Assembly: GCF_004145845.1 (NCBI RefSeq)
Contig: NZ_SELP01000001.1
Location: 744,001-808,000 of the forward strand
Origin: Loktanella sp. IMCC34160
Lineage (GTDB): Bacteria; Pseudomonadota; Alphaproteobacteria; Rhodobacterales; Rhodobacteraceae
Reading direction: 5' to 3'
Length of the DNA: 64,000 bases
The notes under the pieces are model-generated. The model was not told where the DNA came from. It ran no database searches and saw nothing but the letters and a program-made list of their open reading frames with translations. Positions 36,721 through 45,231 of the stretch are shown here, in pieces. Each line of letters begins with the position of its first letter. The stretch's first letter is position 1. Position numbers and translations under genes: made by a program.

Positions 36721-37347
36721 TCAGCGGTTGGTGCTGACAAAGGCGCGCAGGCGATCCGGGGACAAAAGCACGATGCGGCCACGCCCCTGTTCGATCCAGC
36801 CACGCCGTTGAAATTCAAGCAATTGGCGCGATACGACCTCGCGCGCGGTGCCCAGTTCGGCGGCAAGCTGTTGGTGCGTTGCCTGCACCCCGGACCCATC
36901 CGACAGCTCCAGCAACTTGTCGGCCAGCCGCATGTCGATTCGATGAAAGGCAATTTCCTCGATCGTCAGGAACAGGTCGGCCATGCGCTGCGAATACGAG
37001 GCGAAGACGAATTTCCGAAATGCGGCGGAGGAGGCGATGAGCCTGTCGAAGGCGGCCTTTGGCACGGCGATGGCTTCGGCCTCGGTCTCGGCGATGCCTT
37101 CGGCGGAATAGGGTTCTTCGCCGATCAGACAGGCGGTTGTCAGAACGCAGCTTTCCCCGGCGTGCACCCGGTAGAGGACAATCTCGCGCCCGCCCTCGGT
37201 GACCTGCTGCACCCGCACCACGCCCCGCGTCACCAAAAGCAGATGATCCGGGGTCTGGCCCACCCCGAAGACAGACGCGCCCTTGGGGACGGTCACGACA
37301 TGACCCGCAGCGCGGGCAAGATCAAGGGGGGGCGGGGCGCTGTCCAT
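36721..37347 (-). CDS. Crp/Fnr family transcriptional regulator
   Basis: 208 residues from ATG 37347. Cyclic-nucleotide-binding-like beta barrel (VPKGASVFGVGQTPDHLLLVTRG), a dimer helix, and a C-terminal HTH (THQQLAAELGTAREVVSRQL). The FNR iron-sulfur cysteine cluster is absent. Two cysteines, C67 and C73, lie in GESCVLTTACLIGEE of the sensor barrel and could respond to sulfide or redox state. It ends 102 bases before the sulfide-oxidation unit on the same strand, so it probably regulates it. Confidence 0.88.
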   Translation of the reverse strand: MDSAPPPLDLARAAGHVVTVPKGASVFGVGQTPDHLLLVTRGVVRVQQVTEGGREIVLYRVHAGESCVLTTACLIGEEPYSAEGIAETEAEAIAVPKAAFDRLIASSAAFRKFVFASYSQRMADLFLTIEEIAFHRIDMRLADKLLELSDGSGVQATHQQLAAELGTAREVVSRQLLEFQRRGWIEQGRGRIVLLSPDRLRAFVSTNR

Positions 37348-37458
37348 GACCCGACTATCCGCCAAAGCCGGCAGCGGGCAAAGACGTTTCGGCGGATCGT
37401 GCCTGCGACCAATGATCCGCAGTTGACAGGCGGCGCGCGCTGTCGTTCCACTGCGCCC

Positions 37459-38154
37459 ATGATCAAAGGTATTCTCTTCGACAAGGACGGCACGCTGTTC
37501 GATTTCAACGCGACCTGGGGGGCGTTCACCGAAACGCTGCTTTTGTCCGAAGTCGGTGGCGATCTGGCGCGTGTTCAGCAACTGGCGGACCGGCTGGGCT
37601 ATGACCTTGCCAACAAGGTGTTCTTTCCCGGGTCCATCGTCATTGCCGAAACCGTCGAGGTGGTCGCGGGCCACATCCTGCCGCTGCTGCCCGAGACCGA
37701 CAAGGCGTCGCTGATCGGTCGGATGAACGGGTTGGCGGCGCAGGTGCCGCAGATCGAGGCGGCCCCGCTTGTGCCCTTTGTCGGGGGCCTGAAGGCGCGG
37801 GGGCTGCGCATCGGGGTCTGCACCAACGATGCCGAGGCGCCCGCGCGGTCCCATCTGGGCCGGGCCGGGGTTGAGGAGGCGTTCGACTTCATCGCCGGTT
37901 ATGACAGCGGGCATGGGGCGAAACCGGCCCCTGGTCCGCTTCTGGCCTTTGCCCGTGCGGTCGATCTGGATCCCGCGCACTGCATCATGGTGGGCGACAG
38001 CCTGCACGACCTGCACGCCGGACGCGCCGCGGGAATGCGGCCGGTGGGTGTGCTGACCGGCCCGGCCGGGGCCGAGGAACTGGGCACCGTGGCCGAGGTC
38101 GTGCTGGACAGCATCGCGGACCTGACCGACTGGGTGGACGAGCAGAACGCCTGA
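37459..38154 (+). CDS. HAD-superfamily hydrolase (phosphoglycolate phosphatase-like)
   Basis: 231 residues from ATG 37459. The nucleophile motif LFDKDGTLFDFN (Asp8, Asp10), the motif II region GVCTNDAEAPAR, the lysine in HGAKPAPGPLL and the motif IV MVGDSLHDLHAGRAAGM are complete. The cap is of the Gph type. The substrate is unknown; phosphoglycolate or another small phosphomonoester is likely. It stands divergent from the Crp/Fnr gene. Confidence 0.87.
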   Translation: MIKGILFDKDGTLFDFNATWGAFTETLLLSEVGGDLARVQQLADRLGYDLANKVFFPGSIVIAETVEVVAGHILPLLPETDKASLIGRMNGLAAQVPQIEAAPLVPFVGGLKARGLRIGVCTNDAEAPARSHLGRAGVEEAFDFIAGYDSGHGAKPAPGPLLAFARAVDLDPAHCIMVGDSLHDLHAGRAAGMRPVGVLTGPAGAEELGTVAEVVLDSIADLTDWVDEQNA

Positions 38155-38162
38155 AAGAAATA

Positions 38163-38177
38163 CGACAGGTTCTGTCG
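38163..38177. promoter_or_regulatory. 15-bp palindrome upstream of the MttB-like gene
   Basis: CGACAG-GTT-CTGTCG is a perfect dyad in the 85-base gap between the HAD gene and the methyltransferase. It may be an operator or a weak hairpin; no T-run follows. Confidence 0.35.
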
Positions 38178-38239
38178 CTGATGCGCCAACCATCGGCCTT
38201 CGACCGTGCGAAACTTTTCCCAACAACAGGAGAGTCTCC

Positions 38240-39799
38240 ATGGCCGATACGCCAAACCGTCGCCGCCGTTCCGGTGGCCGCGCCGCCAATACCGCCAAAC
38301 GCAGCGCCGAACTGTTCAAGCAAAGCCCCTGGCGTCTGCCGGTCAACATCGACCGGCCCACCGAACCGCTGGGCCCGGAGGGGGTTGAGGCGATCCATGA
38401 TGGCGCCATGCGCATTCTGGAAGAAATCGGGATCGAATTCCTGAATCAGGAAGCGATCGAGATTTTCAAGGAAGCGGGCTGCAAGGTCGAGGGCACCAAC
38501 GTGAAGATGGGCCGCGATTGGGTGATGGAGATGGTCGGCAAGGCCCCGGCCCAGTTCACGATCACCCCGCGCAACCCGGACAAGCAGATCACCGTGGGCG
38601 GCAAGCACATCCTGTTCGGCAATGTGTCGTCACCCCCCAACTATTTCGACCTTGAGATCGGGCGCAAGGTGTCGGGCAACCGCGAACAATGCGCCAACCT
38701 GCTGAAGCTGACCCAGCATTTCAACTGCATCCATTTCGCGGGCGGCTACCCGGTGGAACCTGTGGATGTTCATGCCTCGGTCCGGCATCTGGATGTGGTC
38801 CATGACAAGCTGATGCTGACCGACAAGGTGGCCCATGCCTACAGCCTTGGCAGGGAACGGGTCGAGGATGTGATGGAGATGGTGCGGATCGCCGGGGGCC
38901 TGACCCATGAGGAGTTTGAATCCCGCCCGCATATGTACACCAACATCAACTCTACCTCGCCGTTGAAGCATGACGAGCCGATGATCGACGGCTGCCTGCG
39001 GCTGGTGCGCAAGGGGCAGGCGGTCTATGTCACCCCCTTCACGCTGGCGGGGGCGATGGCGCCGGTGACGATGGCGGGCGCGGTGACCCTGTCGATCGCC
39101 GAGGCGCTGTCGGCCATTGCACTGTTCCAATATGTGCGCCCCGGCTGTCCCTGTGTGATCGGCACCTTTACGTCGAACGTGGACATGAAATCGGGCGCGC
39201 CCGCCTTTGGTACGCCGGAATACATGCGCGCCACCCAGATGACCGGCCAGATGGCCCGGTTCTACGGGCTGCCGATGCGGGCGTCGGGGTCCTGCGCGGC
39301 CAACGTGCCGGACGGGCAGGCGATGTGGGAAACATCAAACGCGCTGTGGTCGGCGGTGCAGTCGGGCACCAACGTGGTCTATCACGCGGCGGGCTGGCTG
39401 GAGGGTGGGCTGATCGCCAGCCCCGAGAAATTCGTCATGGATTGCGAGGTGATCCAGATGATCCAACGCTATCTGGAGCCCGAGATCTGCGACACCAGCC
39501 CCGAGGCCATTGCCGTGGACGCCATCAAGGAGGTCGGCCCGAACGGCCATTTCTTCGGCATCCAGCACACGCAGGACCGCTATCAGACCGCCTTCTACGA
39601 ACCCTTTGTCAGCGACTGGCGCAACTTCGAGGCCTGGGAAGTGGCCGGCAGCGTCTGGACCCCGGAACGGGCGCATCGGGTGTTCAAGGACATCATCGCC
39701 AATTTCGAGGCCCCGCCGATGGACGCGGGCATCGCCGAGGAGCTGGCCGATTTTGTCGCCCGCCGCAAGGCCGAGGGCGGTGCGCCGACAGATTTCTAG
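38240..39799 (+). CDS. trimethylamine methyltransferase (MttB) family protein, non-pyrrolysine
   Basis: 519 residues from ATG 38240 behind CAGGAGA. A basic N-terminal tail (NRRRRSGGRAANTAKR) precedes the MttB barrel (GAMRILEEIGIEFLNQEA, NSTSPLKHDEPMIDGCLRL, YVTPFTLAGAMAPVTMAGAV). No in-frame amber codon interrupts it, so it belongs to the pyrrolysine-free branch, which includes glycine-betaine methyltransferases. Such enzymes give a methyl group to a corrinoid protein, but no corrinoid protein gene is next to it. The substrate is open. Confidence 0.87.
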   Translation: MADTPNRRRRSGGRAANTAKRSAELFKQSPWRLPVNIDRPTEPLGPEGVEAIHDGAMRILEEIGIEFLNQEAIEIFKEAGCKVEGTNVKMGRDWVMEMVGKAPAQFTITPRNPDKQITVGGKHILFGNVSSPPNYFDLEIGRKVSGNREQCANLLKLTQHFNCIHFAGGYPVEPVDVHASVRHLDVVHDKLMLTDKVAHAYSLGRERVEDVMEMVRIAGGLTHEEFESRPHMYTNINSTSPLKHDEPMIDGCLRLVRKGQAVYVTPFTLAGAMAPVTMAGAVTLSIAEALSAIALFQYVRPGCPCVIGTFTSNVDMKSGAPAFGTPEYMRATQMTGQMARFYGLPMRASGSCAANVPDGQAMWETSNALWSAVQSGTNVVYHAAGWLEGGLIASPEKFVMDCEVIQMIQRYLEPEICDTSPEAIAVDAIKEVGPNGHFFGIQHTQDRYQTAFYEPFVSDWRNFEAWEVAGSVWTPERAHRVFKDIIANFEAPPMDAGIAEELADFVARRKAEGGAPTDF

Positions 39800-39944
39800 G
39801 GAAAATCAAACCGCTTCCCCTCGCTTCGTTTGTGGGCTGGCCCCTGTCGAGAGACTTGGGAGCGATCTGCCCCATGGAGTCGCTGTTACCCAACGAGATG
39901 ACCGATCCTCTAGAGCCGGGAAAGGTCTGTAAAGAGCCCCATGC

Positions 39945-40607
39945 CTACCGATCTTCTGCTACGCGGCGAAGGTCCTGCAATCGTCTTTTTTGCAGCCCAC
40001 TTTCATCGAAGTTCGCTGGCGAAAGCCATTCTTCGATCGCTGTTCTACACAAGGGCCATTCGCTACGGAGGATGGAAAACCAAGCAATGTCGCGTTGCCA
40101 TCTGTCGTACACTAATGCATTTCGCCACGTTCCCTCGTGTTTGAAGCCAAGGCTGATTGCCGCACGGAATGAGCGTTCGTTTTGCGCCTGACAGCGCCAA
40201 ACAAGCCGCTCATACTGAAAATCATCCATACCTAAACACATCAGTAGAAAGATTGCTTCACGAGCTTCGCGAGACCCCTGAAGCGACGGTGCAAACCAGA
40301 TGCTTCCTATTTCGAACGCGCCATCATTTTGATAAACATCGCAAATTGACAGCCATCCTTCTGCGCGGCCATGCTTTCCGAGTACGGCCCAGAACGGTTG
40401 ATCCTTTCGCGAACCTAGGTCTGAAATTAATTCGGCTAGCTGTTCACGCGTTTGGAAAGGCCCGTAGCGCAAGTAGAGAAAGCTGTCAGGGGCGACACTC
40501 GCACAGGTCCAAAGGTCATCAATATGAGCAGCAGAGAGCAGCTCGAGCCGAACATAATTTCCCTGAAGGGTCGCCCTTCGAGGAAATTTCCACGGACCAC
40601 GATTCAT
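39945..40607 (-). CDS. GNAT family acetyltransferase (RimJ/RimL-like)
   Basis: 220 residues from ATG 40607 (MNRGPWKFPRRATLQGNYVR), chosen by analogy with relatives; ATG 40673 is possible. Contains WLSICDVYQNDGAFEIGSIWF and the acetyl-CoA region GSREAREAIFLLMCLGMDD, then ERLVWRCQAQNERSFRAAISLGFKHEG as in GNAT proteins of this group. The substrate is unknown. The gene and its flanks are near 50 per cent GC by eye, far below the neighbours, which suggests recent acquisition. Confidence 0.82.
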   Translation of the reverse strand: MNRGPWKFPRRATLQGNYVRLELLSAAHIDDLWTCASVAPDSFLYLRYGPFQTREQLAELISDLGSRKDQPFWAVLGKHGRAEGWLSICDVYQNDGAFEIGSIWFAPSLQGSREAREAIFLLMCLGMDDFQYERLVWRCQAQNERSFRAAISLGFKHEGTWRNALVYDRWQRDIAWFSILRSEWPLCRTAIEEWLSPANFDESGLQKRRLQDLRRVAEDR

Positions 40608-40915
40608 GGGGTTACCTAGCGACAATTCATGAATCCTTCCGAAGACCGATGTGACCCGGACACATGCCAGCATTTGAGGAAATGCTCAACGGCAGCCTTC
40701 ATCCGCACAATTGAAGCAAGCACAGTCCCACGGCGGCTAGGTGTGGGTTTCCTTTCAGTGCAGGGTCGGCACGTCACAATAGCGTCGGTCTTCTAAGGTC
40801 CATCACGGTGCAGAAGACCCCCGGACTGCTGACGAAACGAACGGGTTCTGTGCGAAAATGAAGGAGGCGCCGGCGCTTCTGCCCTGCTAGGACTGGGAAA
40901 AAGGAGCCTTTGCCC
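40608..40915. other. gene-free stretch before the luciferase-like gene
   Basis: About 300 bases of mixed composition. I see no gene, transposase remnant or convincing promoter. The last 20 bases hold AAAAAGGAG, the ribosome site of the following gene. Confidence 0.4.
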
Positions 40916-41956
40916 ATGTCCGATCTTGAATTCGCGCTTGATACCTTCGGGGATGTGACCGTCGGGCCTGATGGGCAGCTGATCCCGCAGGATCAGGTGA
41001 TCCGTGACGTGGTCGAGCAGGCGGTTCTGGCCGATGAACTGGGGGTCGACTATTTCGGCCTTGGCGAGCATCACCGCGACGATTTCGCGGTCTCCTCGCC
41101 CGAGGTTTTGCTGGGTGTCATCGCTGGACGGACCAGCCGCATTCGCCTTGGCACGGCGGTTACGGTCCTGTCCACGGATGACCCCGTGCGCCTGTTCCAG
41201 CGGTTTTCGACCCTTCAGGCGGCCAGCGGCGGCCGGGCCGAGGTGATCCTTGGCCGTGGGTCGTTCACCGAAAGCTACGGGTTGTTCGGCCACGACCTGC
41301 ACGATTATGGCCTGCTGTTCGAGGAAAAACTGAACCTGTTTCACCGTCTGTTGCAGGGCGGCCCGGTCGAGTGGTCGGGCCAGACCCGTCCCGCCCTGAC
41401 CGGGCAGGAGATTTTTCCGCCCCTTGGGCCCAAGGGCCTGCCGACATGGATCGGGGTCGGGGGCAGCCCGGAATCGGTGGTGCGGGCGGTCCGCTATGAC
41501 CTGCCGATGATCCTGGCCATCATCGGCGGCAACCCAACGCGGTTCCGGCCTTTCGTCCAGCTGTATCACGACGCCTATGCCAAGCTGGGCAAGCCGCCCC
41601 GCCCGCTGGGCGTCCATTCGCCCGGCCATGTGGCCGAGACGGAAGAACAGGCACAGGAAGAGGCCTGGGCAGGCTACCGCGTCCTGCGCGACCGGATCGG
41701 GCGCGAACGCGGCTGGCCCCCCGCCGACAAGGCGGAATTCCTGCGCGAGGTCAGCCACGGGTCGATGTATGTGGGCACGCCCGAGACCGTGGCCCAGAAG
41801 ATCACCCGCACGATCCGGGCGCTGGGCCTGACCCGGTTCGAGATGAAATATTCCCAAGGCACGCTGCCACATCCGGCGCTGATGACGTCGATCGAGCTGT
41901 ATGCCACCCGCGTCATCCCCCGCGTCCGCGAGTTGCTGGCCGACGACGCGGGTTAG
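40916..41956 (+). CDS. LLM-class (luciferase-like) flavin-dependent oxidoreductase
   Basis: 346 residues from ATG 40916. Bacterial luciferase-like barrel: GVDYFGLGEHHRDDFAVSSP, TSRIRLGTAVTVLSTDDPVR, SGGRAEVILGRGSFTESYGL and the C-terminal YVGTPETVAQKITRTIRALG. It probably uses FMNH2 or F420-like flavin reduced by a partner. The substrate is unknown. The next gene starts 60 bases later on the same strand. Confidence 0.88.
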   Translation: MSDLEFALDTFGDVTVGPDGQLIPQDQVIRDVVEQAVLADELGVDYFGLGEHHRDDFAVSSPEVLLGVIAGRTSRIRLGTAVTVLSTDDPVRLFQRFSTLQAASGGRAEVILGRGSFTESYGLFGHDLHDYGLLFEEKLNLFHRLLQGGPVEWSGQTRPALTGQEIFPPLGPKGLPTWIGVGGSPESVVRAVRYDLPMILAIIGGNPTRFRPFVQLYHDAYAKLGKPPRPLGVHSPGHVAETEEQAQEEAWAGYRVLRDRIGRERGWPPADKAEFLREVSHGSMYVGTPETVAQKITRTIRALGLTRFEMKYSQGTLPHPALMTSIELYATRVIPRVRELLADDAG

Positions 41957-42016
41957 GATATCCCCACTGTCCCGGCCATGGGCCGCCTGCTAGGGTCTGC
42001 GAAAAGGGCAGGGACG

Positions 42017-43153
42017 ATGACGCAGGCGGATATCCGGATCGAGGTCGATAATTTCGGGGCCTTCTTCGAGGCGCCCTTTGCGGCCTATGGGCCGGACAGC
42101 GCCTATGTCTCGCCCCTCAAAGCCGACCTGCGCCGGTATCTGGACAAGACCCGCAACCCGTTGTTCAAGGATCCGGGCAGCGACCTGACCTATTTCACCG
42201 CCCATCGCGGCGACCGGGTGCTTGGCCGGATCACCGCCCATGTGCATGGCGCGTCGAACCGGCTGCACGGGGTGAACCGCGCCTATTTCGGCTATTTCGA
42301 CTGTGCCGATGATCCGGCTGCCGCCCGTGCCCTGCTGCTTGCGGCCGAGGAGTGGGCCCGCGCCCGGGGCCATGACGAGATTGCGGGGAACTTCAACCTG
42401 ACCGCGATGCAGCAGATCGGAGTGGTCACCGAAGGGTTTGAGGCGGACCCTTTCCTTGACCAGATCTGGTCGCCGCCGCAGATCGCCCGGCATCTAAAGG
42501 CCAATGGTTATGAAGCGGTCTTTCCGATGACGACTTTCGCCGTGGACCTGACCCGATCCGACCCGCCCGCGATCGGGCCGAAGCAGCGGGCGATCCTTGA
42601 TGACCCGGATTTCACATTCGCCCCGATCACCCGCCGCACCATCCCGCAGCGGATGGAGGAAGCGCGCGCGGTCCTGAACGCCTCCTTTGCCGAAAACCCG
42701 ATGTTCGTGCCGGTCACCGAGGAAGAGTTCCATTTTCAGGCCAAGGACATGAAATGGGTCATGGATCCGCGCATTTCGGCGGTGCTGCACCACAAGGGGC
42801 GGCCGGCCGCCTGCATCATCTGCGTGCCCGACCTCAACCCCTTCCTGAAGAAGGTGCGGTCGCGGATGGGGTTGCTTGCGCCGTGGCATTTCCTCCGTCA
42901 CCGCATGAGCAATCGACGGGCGGTCCTGATCTTTTCCGGTGTGATCCCGGAATTGCAGGGGCAGGGGATCAACCCGGTGGTCCTTCACCGCGTATTCATG
43001 GCCGCGAAACAGGCTGGGTATACCCATGTCGCCAATACCTGGATCGCGGATGAAAATGGGCCCAGCCTTGCCCAGAAGGAAAAGGCCAGCGCCGGGGCGA
43101 TGCACCGGCTGCACCTGTTCCGAAAGTCGCTGGATCCCGCGCCAATTGGTTGA
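42017..43153 (+). CDS. GNAT-fold protein of unknown function (YghO-like)
   Basis: 378 residues from ATG 42017, behind GCAGGGA. N-terminal and C-terminal halves both look acetyltransferase-like (VLGRITAHVHGASNRLH; IPELQGQGINPVVLHRVFMAAK), and GNFNLTAMQQIGVVTEGF is a stretch I recall from conserved hypothetical proteins related to YghO. No catalytic assignment is possible. Possibly in an operon with the LLM gene. Confidence 0.7.
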   Translation: MTQADIRIEVDNFGAFFEAPFAAYGPDSAYVSPLKADLRRYLDKTRNPLFKDPGSDLTYFTAHRGDRVLGRITAHVHGASNRLHGVNRAYFGYFDCADDPAAARALLLAAEEWARARGHDEIAGNFNLTAMQQIGVVTEGFEADPFLDQIWSPPQIARHLKANGYEAVFPMTTFAVDLTRSDPPAIGPKQRAILDDPDFTFAPITRRTIPQRMEEARAVLNASFAENPMFVPVTEEEFHFQAKDMKWVMDPRISAVLHHKGRPAACIICVPDLNPFLKKVRSRMGLLAPWHFLRHRMSNRRAVLIFSGVIPELQGQGINPVVLHRVFMAAKQAGYTHVANTWIADENGPSLAQKEKASAGAMHRLHLFRKSLDPAPIG

Positions 43154-43253
43154 AAACGGGCGAATTGTCGCCAGATCGCCCCTCTGCTGCCGCGCGGTTG
43201 CCTAGGTTGCCTGCCAAGGACCTTCCGGTGGGGCGAGATGAAGAGGATGCGAC

Positions 43254-43742
43254 ATGCGTCGAGCATTTACTGCGGCGGGCTTTGCCGTGGCTTTCATTCT
43301 GTCCTCCGGGCAGGTGCAGGCCTCGAACGCCTGCCAGATCCCAACCAACCAGCAGGCCCTGTTTCAGGACATCGACCGGGGATTGAACCAGATTCGGCGG
43401 CAGAACGGGTTGCGCGGCCTGCGCTATAACGCGGAGCTGAGCCAGGCGGCGACCAACCATGCCTGCGACATGGCCGTGCGCGGATACTTCAGCCACACAG
43501 GTCGCAATGGGTCCACCGTGCAGCGGCGGGCCCGGAGTGCCGGCTATCGCGATTGCCTGATTGCCGAAAACATCGCCCATGGCACCCCCTATGCCGCGCC
43601 GAATGCGGTACTGAACGGCTGGATGAATTCGGAAGGCCATCGGTTCAACATGATGCTGGACCGGGTGCAGGACTATGGGATCGGGATCGCCGTGGATCAG
43701 AACGGCCCCTATTGGGTGCTGGTGCTGGCCAAGGGCTGCTGA
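43254..43742 (+). CDS. secreted CAP/SCP domain protein
   Basis: 162 residues. Signal peptide (RRAFTAAGFAVAFILSSGQVQA, cleavage about residue 23), then a CAP domain: LNQIRRQNGLRGLRYNAELS, NHACDMAVRGYFSHTGRNGS, AENIAHGTPYAAPNAVLNGW and NSEGHRFNMMLD. Four or more cysteines may form disulfides in the periplasm or outside. Bacterial members (YkwD-like) are of uncertain function. The following structured repeat probably ends the transcript. Confidence 0.88.
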   Translation: MRRAFTAAGFAVAFILSSGQVQASNACQIPTNQQALFQDIDRGLNQIRRQNGLRGLRYNAELSQAATNHACDMAVRGYFSHTGRNGSTVQRRARSAGYRDCLIAENIAHGTPYAAPNAVLNGWMNSEGHRFNMMLDRVQDYGIGIAVDQNGPYWVLVLAKGC

Positions 43743-43749
43743 GGGGTAG

Positions 43750-43812
43750 GGTGGGTTGAAACCCACCTTACGACATCGGAAAGGTTCCGCGTAAGGTGGG
43801 TCTTGACCCACC
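43750..43812. repeat. structured intergenic repeat, copy 2 (short form)
   Basis: Two end hairpins, GGTGGGTT-GA-AACCCACC (43750-43767) and GGTGGGTC-TT-GACCCACC (43795-43812), face each other through TTACG and CGTAAG, so CCCACCTTACG / CGTAAGGTGGG is also an outer inverted repeat. It fills the gap between convergent genes and can serve as a two-way terminator. Confidence 0.8.
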
Positions 43813-43818
43813 GCCCGT

Positions 43819-44256
43819 CTAGACGTCCATCCAGATCGTCACCGGCCCGTCGTTGACAAGGCTGACCTGCATATCCGCGCCGAACCGCCCGGTTTCGACC
43901 GGAACACCCTGCGCCCGCAGCGCATCTGCGAAGGCAAGGTAGAGCCGTTCACCCACTTCAGGCGCGGCGGCAGCGGAAAACCCGGGGCGGTTGCCGCTGC
44001 GGGTGTCGGCAGCGAGGGTGAACTGGCTGACCACAAGGGCCGAGCCGCCAATGTCCACGACCGAGCGGTTCATCTTGCCCGCCTCGTCCTTGAAAATGCG
44101 CAGCTTGGCCACTTTGGCAGCCAGTTTCGCCGGGGCGTCCTCTGCGTCCCCGTCCATCGCGCAGACCAGAACCAGAAGCCCCTGACTGCAGGCGCCGACC
44201 AGATCCCCATCCACGTGAACGGAAGCCTGCGTGACCCGCTGGATCAGTGCCCTCAC
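43819..44256 (-). CDS. dtd: D-aminoacyl-tRNA deacylase
   Basis: 145 residues, full length. The two active-site motifs are present: [18 protein letters not shown] and the C-terminal [11 protein letters not shown] (Gly-Pro of the NxPVT type). It hydrolyses D-amino acids from mischarged tRNAs. The start overlaps the stop of the PfkB kinase gene by 4 bases. Confidence 0.95.
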   Translation of the reverse strand: MRALIQRVTQASVHVDGDLVGACSQGLLVLVCAMDGDAEDAPAKLAAKVAKLRIFKDEAGKMNRSVVDIGGSALVVSQFTLAADTRSGNRPGFSAAAAPEVGERLYLAFADALRAQGVPVETGRFGADMQVSLVNDGPVTIWMDV

Positions 44257-45158
44257 AGCTCTGACGCCCAGGGCGGGTTGGCCCCGGCGCGGCTGACGGT
44301 GACTGCCGCAGCCTTTGCCCCAAGCTCAACCGCCGCCCGCAGGGTTGCCTCGTCCGCGTCGTCCAGCCCGTCAAGGGTCAGCGCCCCGGCCTGATGCAGC
44401 CCGGCAAGGAAGCCCGCGTTGAACGTGTCGCCGGCGCCGACGGTGTCCACCACCTCGACCCGGGTTGCGGGGACGTCAAAGGTGCCGTGGTCACAGATCA
44501 CCGTCACCCCATCCGCGCCGCGCGTGACCAGAACGACCGAGGCGGCGCAGCTGTCGCGGAAGGCTTCGCCGTCGGTGCTGCCGGTGATCCATTCCAGATC
44601 TTCGTCGGACACTTTGATGATGTCGGCACAGGCGAACATGACGTTCAGCCGTTCCCGATAGGCTGCCTCGTCCTTGATGAAGCCGGGGCGGATGTTCGGG
44701 TCAACCATCACCGGCGCGGTTCCGGCGACCCGCCGGGCGAGCGCCTCGTAGGCCTGGCCGCAGGGTTCCACCACCAAGGATATCCCGCCGAAGAAATAGG
44801 CACTTACCGAGGTGTCGGGCAGGTCGTCGGGGCGGAGCATCCGCCCGGCGGTGTTTTCATCGTAAAAGGCATATTTGGCGTGGCCGTTGGTCAGGGTGAC
44901 AAAGGCCAGCGTGGTCGGCCTGTCCGACCGGATCAGGTGGCCGGTGCCCACCTTAGAGGCTTCGAGCGAGGCCAAGAGCTGTTGCCCGAACAGGTCGGTC
45001 GAGACGCCCGACAGGAACCCGGTCGGCACCCCGAGCCGCCCCAGTGCGATGGCGGTATTGAACACCGCACCGCCCGCATAGGGGGCAAAGGCGGGTTCAC
45101 CGGCGGTGCTTTCACGCGGCAACATGTCAATCAGGGCTTCGCCACAGGCAAGGATCAT
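44253..45158 (-). CDS. PfkB-family carbohydrate kinase (fructokinase-like)
   Basis: 301 residues. Ribokinase fold: [17 protein letters not shown], the first signature [20 protein letters not shown], and the ATP/catalytic signature [18 protein letters not shown] with the catalytic Asp. Fructokinase is the likeliest activity given the N-terminal pattern. It stands 73 bases behind the zinc-ribbon gene on the same strand and overlaps dtd. Confidence 0.9.
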   Translation of the reverse strand: MILACGEALIDMLPRESTAGEPAFAPYAGGAVFNTAIALGRLGVPTGFLSGVSTDLFGQQLLASLEASKVGTGHLIRSDRPTTLAFVTLTNGHAKYAFYDENTAGRMLRPDDLPDTSVSAYFFGGISLVVEPCGQAYEALARRVAGTAPVMVDPNIRPGFIKDEAAYRERLNVMFACADIIKVSDEDLEWITGSTDGEAFRDSCAASVVLVTRGADGVTVICDHGTFDVPATRVEVVDTVGAGDTFNAGFLAGLHQAGALTLDGLDDADEATLRAAVELGAKAAAVTVSRAGANPPWASEL

Positions 45159-45231
45159 TGGGCCATTCCTTCTTCAGAGACGCGCGACTGATAGCGCAAA
45201 CATTTCCGCGAGGCGAGCGGTTTCCGCCGGG

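Noticed and set aside
35563-37458. A long plus-strand frame running into the HAD gene
   Set aside because: The upstream part is antisense to the hydrolase and Crp/Fnr genes. Only the part from ATG 37459 has HAD motifs.
39800-39944. Possible insertion-sequence remnant next to the low-GC islet
   Set aside because: No transposase motif or terminal inverted repeats can be found; the short frame here (MESLLPNEMTDPLEPGK) matches nothing I know.
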